33,153 nucleotides of DNA from an uncultured Erysipelotrichaceae bacterium. Lineage in GTDB: Bacteria > Bacillota_I > Bacilli_A > RFN20 > CAG-826. Positions 16,795 to 24,826 of this stretch are shown here, one piece after another (the first letter of the stretch is position 1; every line of letters starts with the position of its first letter). The notes under the pieces are model-generated. The model was not told where the DNA came from and did not search any database. It was given only the letters and a program-made list of their open reading frames with translations. Position numbers and translations under genes: made by a program. The stretch covers positions 1-33,153 of the forward strand of contig CADCGC010000018.1 in assembly GCA_902800905.1 (NCBI GenBank), given 5' to 3'.

Positions 16795-17910
16795 TTAGAT
16801 TTTCGCTCCTTGAGAGATAACGACAAAGTCGTCATCAGTGCCAGTTAATTTCTTGATGTTAACAATTGTTACGCCTTTGTCAGAGAGAACGTGATCAAGT
16901 TTGACATCTCTTCCAACAACGGTCTTTGTAAAGATGATGGAGTTTTTAACTTCAGCACCTTTTTCAATCACTACTTCTCTGGAGATAATGCAGTTGTGAA
17001 CTTTTCCTTTGATGACCGCACCATTAGAGATGAAGCTGTTTTTAACATCAGCGTCTTTTCCATATAGTGCTGGAGGAGTGCTATGTGTTGTTGTGTAGAT
17101 TGGCCAATCTTCGATAAATAAGCGGTTTCTTACATGATAATTGAGTAAATCAAGGGAATGAGTTACATAATTATCTAAAGATAAGATTGGGACAACAAAG
17201 CCATCAAATTGATAGCCATGAACATCCATCATATTCTCTTCAATAAAGAAGTTGATAACATCTTGTAATGAGAAGAATTGTGAAATTTTTGGCGCTTCGT
17301 TTAGAAGCTTTTTTAATGTTCTCTTGTTGATAATAAATGTATCAAGAGAAACATCAGCTTCAGAAGCTCTTCCAATATTCTTGCTGACTTTTGAAACATT
17401 TCCTGCAGCGTTAAATTTGTATTTATCGCAACGGAGATATTCTTTATCAGCGTCTTCAACATGCTTATAAACAGTTGTAATTTGCGCTCCACTAGCAATA
17501 TGAGCTTCGATAATTGGACGATAATCGATGCTTGAAAGCATATATGTTGGAGCGATAACTGCGCATTCAAAGTCAACTTCGTCTAAGTCAAGACTTTGTC
17601 TTAAGTTATTAACATCGGTGTTAAATGCCTTGTTAGTAAAACCTTTTTCATTGAATAATAACTCAATATGTCCAAGTTTGGTGTTTCTTGTGTAAATAGC
17701 ACCACTACCAATATGTCTTCTTAAAGCAGTAATACCTTTTCTAACAAGAACATAGACTTTTTCAATTCCTGAATTTGAGAAATTTGATAATGTGAAATCA
17801 ATGATTCCATATCTTCCTAAAAAGGTCACTGAACCGAGAGGACGATTTTTTGTGATTTCGCCTAAATGTGGTTCGTTATGTAAATTACAAATTCCAATAA
17901 CTTTATTCAT
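16795..17910 (-). CDS. glgD: Glucose-1-phosphate adenylyltransferase subunit GlgD
   Basis: GlgD is the partner subunit of GlgC in Bacillota; the pair makes ADP-glucose. The 371-residue protein has the nucleotidyltransferase fold with GRYGIIDFTLSNFSNSGI. Its N-terminus lacks the GGxGTRL catalytic loop of GlgC (it reads GICNLHNEPHLG), as expected for a regulatory subunit. The C-terminal part (from about residue 290) has left-handed beta-helix hexapeptide repeats. It lies 12 bases after the glgC stop, with GGAGGG before the ATG. Confidence 0.94.
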   Translation of the reverse strand: MNKVIGICNLHNEPHLGEITKNRPLGSVTFLGRYGIIDFTLSNFSNSGIEKVYVLVRKGITALRRHIGSGAIYTRNTKLGHIELLFNEKGFTNKAFNTDVNNLRQSLDLDEVDFECAVIAPTYMLSSIDYRPIIEAHIASGAQITTVYKHVEDADKEYLRCDKYKFNAAGNVSKVSKNIGRASEADVSLDTFIINKRTLKKLLNEAPKISQFFSLQDVINFFIEENMMDVHGYQFDGFVVPILSLDNYVTHSLDLLNYHVRNRLFIEDWPIYTTTHSTPPALYGKDADVKNSFISNGAVIKGKVHNCIISREVVIEKGAEVKNSIIFTKTVVGRDVKLDHVLSDKGVTIVNIKKLTGTDDDFVVISQGAKI

Positions 17911-17922
17911 CGTTACACCCTC

Positions 17923-19056
17923 CTATTTCTTAGCGTTATCAATGAGAACGACTTTGTCGTTTCCTAAATTGATTTCGCTTCCTTCATCAATGACACTGTT
18001 AGGGGCAATAATGGCGTTATGAACTTTTGCACCTCTTTTAATAGTAGCGCCTTCCATAACAACACATCTTGTTAACTTAGCATCTGTCTCAATCATTGCG
18101 CCACTAGAAACAACACAGGAATCAATGTTTCCTAAAATAATTGCGCCTTGGTTAGCGATACTTCTAGTAACTGAGCCTTTCTTTCCAACGTATTGAGGAA
18201 CACAATAAACATCTTCCGTATAAATACGAGTGGAATTATCGTGGTCGTAAAGATTGAGTTCGCCTTTATCTAAAGCGATATCCATATTTGCTTCATGTAA
18301 TGAGGCGAGTGTTCCAACATCTCTCCAATATCCTTTGAAGCGATACGCTTTGAGTTTCTTTTTGTCTTTGAGCATATTTGGAATGATATTCTTTCCAAAG
18401 TCATGGTCACTGTCTTCGTCTTTCGCGTCTTTCTTTAGATAATTTCTTAATGCTTTCCATGAGAACACGTAGACACCCATTGACGCTAAATTACTGATAG
18501 GGTTCTTAGGTTTTTCTTGGAAGTTAATGATATTGTCATCTTCATCACAAACCATAATTCCAAATCTACTAGCTTCGCTTGGATCAACTTCAATGACAGA
18601 AATTGTGACATCTGCTCCACTCTTCTCATGGAGTTCAATCATTTCTGTATAACTTGTTTTATAAATATGGTCACCAGAAAGAATGACAACATATTCAGGA
18701 TCAGCATTATCAAGGAAATCGATGTTTTGAGTAATTGCATCCGCTGTTCCTTTGTACCAGTTAGCGCCTTCTTCAGTTTGTTTAGGAGCTAAGGTTGACA
18801 TTAAACAGTGAACACCGTTTAATCCCCATTTTTCACCATTACCAATGTACGAATCAAGAATTGTAGATTCATATTGAAGCAAAACTCCAACTACGTTAAT
18901 TCCAGAATTCGCGCAGTTTGATAAAGGGAAATCAATAATGCGATATTTTGCAGCGAATGAAACAGCAGGTTTTGCGGTTTTCTTTGTTAAAGACTCAAGT
19001 CTTGTTCCTTTTCCACCCGCAAGAATCATTGCAACAACTTTGTTTTTACTAGGCAT
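17923..19056 (-). CDS. glgC: Glucose-1-phosphate adenylyltransferase
   Basis: It forms ADP-glucose from glucose 1-phosphate and ATP, the committed step of glycogen synthesis. The 377-residue protein has MILAGGKGTRLESLTKKTAKPAV at the start and the effector/substrate segment YRIIDFPLSNCANSGI. VVILSGDHIYK (metal/sugar binding) and FQEKPK follow. Beta-helix repeats run from about residue 290. It is the first gene of the glgCDA operon; GCGGAGGG is an ideal Shine-Dalgarno. A TATGAT about 29 bases upstream of the ATG may be the -10 box, but no good -35 is seen. Confidence 0.96.
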   Translation of the reverse strand: MPSKNKVVAMILAGGKGTRLESLTKKTAKPAVSFAAKYRIIDFPLSNCANSGINVVGVLLQYESTILDSYIGNGEKWGLNGVHCLMSTLAPKQTEEGANWYKGTADAITQNIDFLDNADPEYVVILSGDHIYKTSYTEMIELHEKSGADVTISVIEVDPSEASRFGIMVCDEDDNIINFQEKPKNPISNLASMGVYVFSWKALRNYLKKDAKDEDSDHDFGKNIIPNMLKDKKKLKAYRFKGYWRDVGTLASLHEANMDIALDKGELNLYDHDNSTRIYTEDVYCVPQYVGKKGSVTRSIANQGAIILGNIDSCVVSSGAMIETDAKLTRCVVMEGATIKRGAKVHNAIIAPNSVIDEGSEINLGNDKVVLIDNAKK

Positions 19057-19174
19057 ATATAACCCTCCGCAATTAAATCATACTACTTACTGAAGATTTT
19101 TAGAAACAAATAAATTTTTATTTATTTATATAGAAAATTGATACTTTAGTGATTTTTCAACACAAAAATTCAGT

Positions 19175-19191
19175 TTAGTAGGTTATATTTA
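19175..19191. repeat. 17-base intergenic motif, copy 2
   Basis: TTAGTAGGTTATATTTA is identical to 6364-6380. It lies between divergent glgC (minus) and the membrane protein gene at 19236 (plus), about 32 bases upstream of the -10 box of the latter. Confidence 0.7.
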
Positions 19192-19199
19192 GGTTATTA

Positions 19200-19228
19200 T
19201 TTATCTTTTAACACATTTGTTCTATAAT
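19200..19228 (+). promoter_or_regulatory. Promoter of the membrane protein gene at 19236
   Basis: TATAAT (19223-19228) is a perfect -10 box; the hexamer 17 bases upstream (TTTATC, 19200-19205) is a weak -35. Only 7 bases separate the -10 box from the ATG, so the mRNA should begin at or next to the start codon. Confidence 0.55.
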
Positions 19229-19235
19229 ATCTAAC

Positions 19236-19715
19236 ATGAGAGTTAGACCATCAATCTGGAGCATTACCTGGAGATACTTAATTGTTTCTCTTGTGATTAT
19301 CGCTATTATGTTTGGCTTTTTCTTTTCTTTATTCATTGGTTTTAACAAAGACACAGGCCAAGCCTATCTTATGCCTTGGGGTGTCTCTCAAACGATCTTT
19401 GTTATCATCTTAGGTGTTGCCTTAATTGCGATTTATATCGCAAGCATAATGTTTTACTACTACATTATTGAAGACAAATACTTCACTATTGTTAGATATG
19501 GGAAGCAGCTTTCTTTCGAATATAAAAACATCGAATTTATTGATATAGAAACAAGCAAGAGAAAGCATCAAGTTATCTTCTATTCCCCTAAAGCAAGAAC
19601 GAGATATCTTCTAGGAGATAAGGAGGGAAAACTACTTGAAACACTTATTAAAAAGTGTCCAAATACGATGTCGGTTGAAGAGTTCAAAAGAAGACATCCA
19701 GAAGAAAGATACTAA
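19236..19715 (+). CDS. Small membrane protein, possibly PH-like domain
   Basis: I do not recognise a named family. The 159-residue protein has two membrane helices, about residues 12-34 and 49-74. A cytoplasmic part follows, starting YYIIEDKYFTIVRYGKQLSFEYKNIEFIDIETSKRKHQVIFYS. This alternation of short beta strands after two helices resembles bacterial PH-like (YdbS/bPH) membrane proteins, and YFTIVRYGKQLSFEYKNIE fits that pattern; this is inference. The C-terminus is basic and helical. There is no Shine-Dalgarno before the ATG, while a TATAAT ends 7 bases upstream. It lies between glgC (divergent) and rpmB. Confidence 0.7.
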   Translation: MRVRPSIWSITWRYLIVSLVIIAIMFGFFFSLFIGFNKDTGQAYLMPWGVSQTIFVIILGVALIAIYIASIMFYYYIIEDKYFTIVRYGKQLSFEYKNIEFIDIETSKRKHQVIFYSPKARTRYLLGDKEGKLLETLIKKCPNTMSVEEFKRRHPEERY

Positions 19716-19741
19716 TTATTCAAAATAATTATTGAAAATGT

Positions 19742-19765
19742 AACTCTAATTGTGATAGAGTTTTC
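19742..19765 (+). terminator. Weak terminator candidate upstream of rpmB
   Basis: AACTCTA (19742-19748) pairs with TAGAGTT (19756-19762), with a 7-base loop and only a short T tract. It might end the 19236 transcript or regulate rpmB. Confidence 0.35.
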
Positions 19766-19788
19766 AAGACGCTTAAGGAGGTCACGAT

Positions 19789-19977
19789 ATGTCAAGAGTA
19801 TGTCCAGTTACCGGTAAAGGCCCAGTCAGTGGCAATAACCGTTCCCATTCTTTAAGAGCTACTCGTAGAAAATGGAATACAAATTTACAAACTCGTACAG
19901 TCTTAGTTGATGGAAAGCCAACACGTGTTCGTATATCTACTCGTGCTTATAGAACCCTCAATAAAGCCGAAAAGTAA
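19789..19977 (+). CDS. rpmB: 50S ribosomal protein L28
   Basis: The 62-residue basic protein begins [32 protein letters not shown], the L28 signature, and has the usual Bacillota length. Only one Cys is seen at the start, so a complete zinc-ribbon set is absent. TAAGGAGGTCACGAT before the ATG is an excellent Shine-Dalgarno. In Bacilli rpmB lies at the end of the rlmN-prpC-prkC-rsgA-rpe cluster in the opposite direction, exactly as here. A terminator follows at 20003. Confidence 0.97.
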   Translation: MSRVCPVTGKGPVSGNNRSHSLRATRRKWNTNLQTRTVLVDGKPTRVRISTRAYRTLNKAEK

Positions 19978-20002
19978 ATTATTGTAACTGAAATAAAAAA
20001 AC

Positions 20003-20025
20003 AATGACCATAAGGTCATTTTTTT
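20003..20025. terminator. Bidirectional terminator after rpmB
   Basis: AATGACC (20003-20009) pairs perfectly with GGTCATT (20014-20020) around a 4-base loop. An A-run precedes it and a T-run follows, so it can end both rpmB and the converging operon whose last stop is at 20027. Confidence 0.88.
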
Positions 20026-20026
20026 G

Positions 20027-20677
20027 TTACATTATCGTCGATAATAAGATAAGTGGAATCAATATTAATGGGGTAACAAATGTTAGGATCCACTCTGATA
20101 AAGCGAGATGAATTAGTTTAGGTCTAACAGTTTCTCCATCTTGAACATCCATCTTTAAATCAAAGATTTTAGGATTAAAAATAAAGACAAACGCTCCTAA
20201 AAGAAGAATAGCAGAGATTACCATCGCAATAATTGCAGTGACATTTTGATAATCATATAGCTTGCATATTCCATAAGATAAATATGTAAGAAGCCCGCTA
20301 ATAGCGAAATAGCAAACGATTGATCCTAAATTCAAATAGAGATGTTCTTTTAAGAATTTAATATTAATGAATGGAATCATTGCAACACAGAACAAGAAGA
20401 TTAAAGAAAGAACTGCAATCACAATTGGCATCACTGTTAGATATTTAGAAGTAAAAACAATAACGCCTCCTAATGTCGCCGCTAAAGAGATAAATAAGAG
20501 AACATCAATAAAAGCGTTTGTGGTCTTAAACTGAGGGCAAACCTCAAACATGAAAGTATTCTTAATGTTTAAAGACTCTTTATTATATTTCTTATAAATA
20601 ATATTAATAGCGAAGAAATAACTTACTAAAGTAAATACCGCTAAAGAAATTAAGCCAATTAGGATATATGTAATCAT
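20027..20677 (-). CDS. Polytopic membrane protein of unknown function
   Basis: I do not recognise this 216-residue protein. It has about six hydrophobic stretches of membrane-helix length: residues about 4-26, 58-75, 80-103, 116-138, 146-168 and 194-215. The connecting loops are short, and the loop before the last helix (NPKIFDLKMDVQDGETVRPKLIH) is the longest. No catalytic motif is visible. It is the last gene of the rlmN-to-rpe operon and its start overlaps the rpe stop by 4 bases. B. subtilis has thiN and spoVM at about this position; this protein resembles neither. Confidence 0.75.
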   Translation of the reverse strand: MITYILIGLISLAVFTLVSYFFAINIIYKKYNKESLNIKNTFMFEVCPQFKTTNAFIDVLLFISLAATLGGVIVFTSKYLTVMPIVIAVLSLIFLFCVAMIPFINIKFLKEHLYLNLGSIVCYFAISGLLTYLSYGICKLYDYQNVTAIIAMVISAILLLGAFVFIFNPKIFDLKMDVQDGETVRPKLIHLALSEWILTFVTPLILIPLILLSTIM

Positions 20678-21333
20678 CTAAGTTTTTCTATTCTTTCTTT
20701 AATATCGTCATGACCAAAGAGGTAACTTCCTGCGACTAAAACATCAACACCTGCGAGTTTAGCGTTCTTGGCAGTTTCATCATTAATTCCACCATCAACT
20801 TCGATTAAGCACTTCTTGATATCGTTAGACACCATATATTCTTTTAACCTAAAGATTTTAGTGAAAGATTCAGGAATATATTTTTGTCCACCGAATCCTG
20901 GTTCGACAGACATGATTAAAACTAAATCAAGAGAATATAAAAATGGGAAGACTTTTTCTATTGGAGTATTTGGTTTAATTGATAAGCCAGCTTTTGCACC
21001 ATAATCATGAATCAAATCAATGACTTGGAAGACTTCTTTATCGTTTTTGCATGCTTCGTAATGGAAGGTTAAATAATCAGCGCCTGCTTTGATGAATTCA
21101 GGAGCGTATTTAAATGGGTCAGAAATCATAATATGAACATCGTTAACCATGTGGTGACTTTTCGCGATGCATTTAAGAACTGGTTGACCAAAAGAAATAT
21201 TTGGAACGAAGTGTCCGTCCATGACATCAAAATGTAGCCAATCCGCTCCAGCTTCTTCAACTTTTTTAATATCTTCTAAAAGATGATTGAAATCCGCGCT
21301 TAATATTGAAGGGGCAACTATGACTCTACTCAT
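20674..21333 (-). CDS. rpe: Ribulose-phosphate 3-epimerase
   Basis: This TIM-barrel enzyme interconverts ribulose 5-phosphate and xylulose 5-phosphate in the pentose phosphate pathway. The 219-residue protein has APSILSADF at the start, DWLHFDVMDGHFVPNISFG (metal His/Asp), DVHIMISDP, then LIMSVEPGFGGQKYIP and IEVDGGINDETA near the C-terminus, all family signatures. It starts 1 base after the rsgA stop, in the order rlmN-prpC-prkC-rsgA-rpe typical of Bacillota. Confidence 0.97.
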   Translation of the reverse strand: MSRVIVAPSILSADFNHLLEDIKKVEEAGADWLHFDVMDGHFVPNISFGQPVLKCIAKSHHMVNDVHIMISDPFKYAPEFIKAGADYLTFHYEACKNDKEVFQVIDLIHDYGAKAGLSIKPNTPIEKVFPFLYSLDLVLIMSVEPGFGGQKYIPESFTKIFRLKEYMVSNDIKKCLIEVDGGINDETAKNAKLAGVDVLVAGSYLFGHDDIKERIEKLR

Positions 21334-21334
21334 A

Positions 21335-22177
21335 TTATTTTCTCTCGCTTTCTTCTAATAACTCTAAATAACATTTATAGGCAATAGGAGGAATATCCCC
21401 ACTATCGACTCTTGCTTTAATTTTACAATTCTTTTCAGAAATATGAAGGCAATTAGAATAAAAGCATTCTAATGCATCTTTTTCGAAACTTGGGAAATAC
21501 TGAGCAATTTCAAGTTTACTCATCTCAAGTTCTAAAGAAGAGAACCCAGGAGTGTCAGCGATATATCCACCTTGATAAGGAAGTAAAATTACTTCCTTTG
21601 TCTTGTGTTTTCCTCTTCCTAAGGCTAAGGAATATTCTCCAACATCTCTTAAGAACGATTCATCTATCGCATTAAGTAAAGATGATTTGCCAACTCCACT
21701 TTGACCAATAAGAACAGTGATTTTGTTTTTAAATAATGCCTTTATTTCTTCTACACCACTATGATCTTTACTACTAGTAACGTAAGTATCAACATGAATC
21801 TTATTAAAGACTTCTTTGATTTCGTTAATCTCTTTTTCATTGCTTTTATCTGCTTTAGTTAAAACTAAAGAAGCTTTAACTCCATTAAATGAAGCATAAG
21901 TCAAATATTTAAAAGCAAGGTAATAAGAGAATTCTGGCTCTTTTAAAGAAAAGATTAATAAGATTTGATCAATGTTACTAATTGGAGGTCTTTTTAAGAG
22001 AGAACGACGAGGTAAAACGGCCTCAATCAAATAATTGTCATCATTAATGATGACTTCATCTCCAACATAGATTTTGTCTTTAAATTTTACTAGTCCACGG
22101 GGAGAGGTGTTATATAAAACATTGTCGCAGTTAACGACATAGACACCATATTTAATTGAGACAATTATTCCGTTCAT
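21335..22177 (-). CDS. rsgA: Ribosome small-subunit GTPase RsgA
   Basis: RsgA is a circularly permuted GTPase that checks late 30S maturation. The 280-residue protein has an N-terminal OB fold (residues about 1-65) and the G4-type VLTKADKS near 105. The P-loop IGQSGVGKSSLLNAI is near 157 and ADTPGFSSLEL (G3) near 209. The C-terminal zinc site is complete (ECFYSNCLHISEKNCKI: Cys-x4-Cys-x-His-x5-Cys). Its start overlaps the kinase gene stop by 4 bases. Confidence 0.97.
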   Translation of the reverse strand: MNGIIVSIKYGVYVVNCDNVLYNTSPRGLVKFKDKIYVGDEVIINDDNYLIEAVLPRRSLLKRPPISNIDQILLIFSLKEPEFSYYLAFKYLTYASFNGVKASLVLTKADKSNEKEINEIKEVFNKIHVDTYVTSSKDHSGVEEIKALFKNKITVLIGQSGVGKSSLLNAIDESFLRDVGEYSLALGRGKHKTKEVILLPYQGGYIADTPGFSSLELEMSKLEIAQYFPSFEKDALECFYSNCLHISEKNCKIKARVDSGDIPPIAYKCYLELLEESERK

Positions 22178-23037
22178 TTTTTAAATATCCTATTAAAGAT
22201 TCCTCTTTTGAGTTTTCCGTGTTTCTTAATTGTATTTAAATCATTCATAAATTCTTTTGCGGATTTATATCGACTTGTAACGATTCTATTCGTGGCTTTA
22301 CCAATCACATAGTCTAAATCATCGATATTAGGTAAAGAAAGATATTTTCTTAAAGAAGGAAATGGATGATTGATATATTCATCTAAGATTTCATTAATTG
22401 TTTCTTTATTGTATGGAGTTCTTCCAGTTAATAATTCAAATAGAATTATTCCTAAAGAATAAATATCAGATTGAATTGAATATTTACGGTACTGAACAAC
22501 TTCAGAAGCAAGGTATTTAACTGTTCCTCTAACTTCTTCTACTTCTCTAGTAGAGATATGAGTGGCAATTCCAAAATCACAGATTTTAATGCTTCCATCT
22601 CTTAGGACAAAGATGTTGTCTGGTTTTAAGTCATTATGGAGAACACTTTTTTCATGCATATAACTAACTGCGTCTAAGATTTGTAGCATGTAGTCAATCG
22701 CCTCATCAAAAGTGAGTTTTCCTCGATTATCAACGATATCTTTTAAACTTTTTCCTTTAAGGAGTTCATAGCTCACAAAAGGAACATAATTATAGTCTCC
22801 AACGTTATATATCCTCATTATATGAGGATGATTAAAGATAGAAGTAATTCTTGCTTCGTTTTTAAATTGTTCTAATTCTAAATCATTATCGATTGATTTT
22901 TCTTTTAAGAATTTAAGAGCAACAAGTTTATCAATGACGATGTCTTTAGCTTCATAGACATCCGCCATCCCGCCACTGGCGATATGACGAGAGATGATGT
23001 AACGAGAAAGAATGAGTTTGTTGAACTCAGGAATCAT
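22174..23037 (-). CDS. prkC: PrkC-type Ser/Thr kinase, soluble, lacking PASTA domains
   Basis: This is a Hanks-type kinase in the syntenic prkC position between prpC and rsgA. Visible motifs are the Gly loop IASGGMADVY (19-28), the ATP lysine in ALKFL (42), the catalytic loop HNDLKPDN (134-141) and DFG (154-156). Two things are odd. HRD has become HND, so it is a non-RD kinase. The protein also stops at 287 residues in a basic tail, with no membrane helix and no extracellular PASTA repeats, whereas B. subtilis PrkC is membrane-anchored and about twice as long. It should therefore act in the cytoplasm and not sense peptidoglycan fragments directly. Start and stop overlap both neighbours. Confidence 0.9.
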   Translation of the reverse strand: MIPEFNKLILSRYIISRHIASGGMADVYEAKDIVIDKLVALKFLKEKSIDNDLELEQFKNEARITSIFNHPHIMRIYNVGDYNYVPFVSYELLKGKSLKDIVDNRGKLTFDEAIDYMLQILDAVSYMHEKSVLHNDLKPDNIFVLRDGSIKICDFGIATHISTREVEEVRGTVKYLASEVVQYRKYSIQSDIYSLGIILFELLTGRTPYNKETINEILDEYINHPFPSLRKYLSLPNIDDLDYVIGKATNRIVTSRYKSAKEFMNDLNTIKKHGKLKRGIFNRIFKK

Positions 23038-23786
23038 TATTCGTTACTCTCCCAAATGACAACTGCCATATTGTCGCTTCCACCATTAGCGTTACCGAAG
23101 GTAATTAGTTGTAAACATTTTCTATCAACTGTGTCGTTTCCTTTTAAGATGCTTTCAATAACTGAAAAATTGACATTGTTATATAGACCATCACTACAAA
23201 CTAAAATCTTTTCTCCGTTATAGTCGAAGCTATTTAAGTCAACGCTGACATTTCTTTTCACACCAATCGCGTTAGTTAGCATGTGTCGATCTTTATGAGT
23301 GTTAGCTTCACTTGGTGAGATTTTCTTTTCACTAACCAAATATTGAGCGTATGTTTGATCAACGCTAATTTGAGTTAATCTTCCGTTTTTGATTTGATAA
23401 ATACGGCTATCACCAACTTGAGCAGTGACTAATAAGTCTTTAACAATCAAACATAAGGAAAGAGTTGTTCCCATTCCTTCATATTCTTTGTCTTTTAGTG
23501 ATTTAGCGTAAATCTTATTGTTAATATTAACAATAACTGTATTGAGCCATTTCTTGATTTGCATAGCGTTAACAAATTCTTTATCTAAGTCTAAGAATTC
23601 TTTTACTAGATTCTTAACTAAAGTATTTGAGGCGTATTCTCCTTTATTCGCGCCACCCATGCCGTCTGCGACAAGTAAAAGAACATTGCCATACGAATTA
23701 ATGACAGCGTTCGCACTATCTTCGTTAGTAGTTCTAACTCTACCAATATCTATTAAAAAAGCATAATTACCTGATAAATAACTCAT
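23037..23786 (-). CDS. prpC: PP2C-family protein phosphatase
   Basis: This metal-dependent Ser/Thr phosphatase pairs with the adjacent kinase. The 249-residue protein shows IGRVRTTNEDSA, VADGMGGANKGE (metal-binding DG), TAQVGDSRIYQI, CSDGLYNNV and GGSDNMAVVI, the full set of PP2C motifs for the two-metal centre. It overlaps rlmN by 4 bases and the kinase gene by 1. In Bacilli the PrpC/PrkC pair controls translation factors, RsgA and cell-wall functions; rsgA is next in this operon. Confidence 0.96.
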   Translation of the reverse strand: MSYLSGNYAFLIDIGRVRTTNEDSANAVINSYGNVLLLVADGMGGANKGEYASNTLVKNLVKEFLDLDKEFVNAMQIKKWLNTVIVNINNKIYAKSLKDKEYEGMGTTLSLCLIVKDLLVTAQVGDSRIYQIKNGRLTQISVDQTYAQYLVSEKKISPSEANTHKDRHMLTNAIGVKRNVSVDLNSFDYNGEKILVCSDGLYNNVNFSVIESILKGNDTVDRKCLQLITFGNANGGSDNMAVVIWESNE

Positions 23787-24826
23787 TTTTGATCACCAAC
23801 TTTTGCTTTGAGTTGACCACAAGCCGCGTCAATGTCGCTTCCAAATTCTTTTCTGATGGTGGCTTTAACACCATTTTTCATTAGGATATCTAAGAATGTA
23901 TGGACACGATTTCCACTACTACGTTTGTAGTCATTTTTATTCGTTTCATTATATGGAATTAAATTGACATACCCGTTTGTCCCTTTAATTAACTTAATTA
24001 ATTCTTCAGCGCATTCTTTTGTGTCATTAATTCCTTCTAAAAGTAAATATTCATAAGTCACTCTTCTACCCGCTATTTGTTCATATTCTTTAATCGCAGG
24101 GAAAAGAACTTCTAATGGATAAACTTTGTTTATTTTCATTAATTTGTTTCTTAATTCATTATTAGGAGCGTGTAGAGAAATCGCTAAATTAGTTTGGAGT
24201 CCTTCTTTAGCGTATTCTCTAATCCTATCTGGAAGTCCACAAGTAGAAACAGTGATATGTCTAGCTCCAATTGCTAAACCTTTCTGAGCGTTAACGATTC
24301 TAATGAAGTCCATGACATTATCATAGTTATCAAATGGTTCACCTGTTCCCATCACCACGATATGAGTGACATGTTGCCCTCTTCCTTCTTCTTTTAGAAG
24401 ATTGTTGATTGTTAAGACTTGCCCAACCATTTCATGTGGTAAGAGGTTTCTTTGTTTTCCTAAGATACCACTAGAGCAGAAAGAACAGCCCATATTGCAG
24501 CCAACTTGGCTAGAAACACAGACAGCGTTTCCATAGTTATATCTCATTAAAACGGTTTCAACTTTATATCCATCTTCTAATTCAAGAAGGAGTTTGACTG
24601 TTCCATCACTACTCACTTGTTTAGTGTGAATTTTCGGTAAAGAAAGACAGAAATCGCGATTTAAGATTTCTCTAAAAGATAAAGAAACATCACTCATTTC
24701 ATCAAAAGAAGTGACTTTCTTTTCGTATATCCAAGTATATAGTTGAATAGCCCTATAGGGCTTTTGTCCATATTCAGTTAGTAACGCTTGGAGTTTTTTA
24801 AGCTCAAGACCGTATAGATTGATCAT
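23783..24826 (-). CDS. rlmN: Dual-specificity RNA methyltransferase RlmN
   Basis: RlmN is a radical-SAM enzyme that methylates C2 of A2503 in 23S rRNA and A37 in some tRNAs. The 347-residue protein has VCVSSQVGCNMGCSFCSSG, with the CxxxCxxC cluster ligands (near residue 110). MGTGEPFDNYDNV and TVSTCGLPDRI follow. The C-terminal SDIDAACGQL contains the methyl-carrying cysteine. All catalytic elements are present. It overlaps both neighbours by 4 bases. Confidence 0.97.
   Translation of the reverse strand: MINLYGLELKKLQALLTEYGQKPYRAIQLYTWIYEKKVTSFDEMSDVSLSFREILNRDFCLSLPKIHTKQVSSDGTVKLLLELEDGYKVETVLMRYNYGNAVCVSSQVGCNMGCSFCSSGILGKQRNLLPHEMVGQVLTINNLLKEEGRGQHVTHIVVMGTGEPFDNYDNVMDFIRIVNAQKGLAIGARHITVSTCGLPDRIREYAKEGLQTNLAISLHAPNNELRNKLMKINKVYPLEVLFPAIKEYEQIAGRRVTYEYLLLEGINDTKECAEELIKLIKGTNGYVNLIPYNETNKNDYKRSSGNRVHTFLDILMKNGVKATIRKEFGSDIDAACGQLKAKVGDQK

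Noticed and set aside
16794..16835. Extended N-terminus of GlgA
   Set aside because: The 14 extra codons lie inside glgD, have no GlgA similarity, and MKIAMACSEANPF is the normal start.
17313..17576. Minus-strand 87-codon frame within glgD, and similar short frames inside leuS, priA, glgC, rpe and rsgA
   Set aside because: All lie in alternative frames of strongly supported genes and show no family features or ribosome-binding sites.
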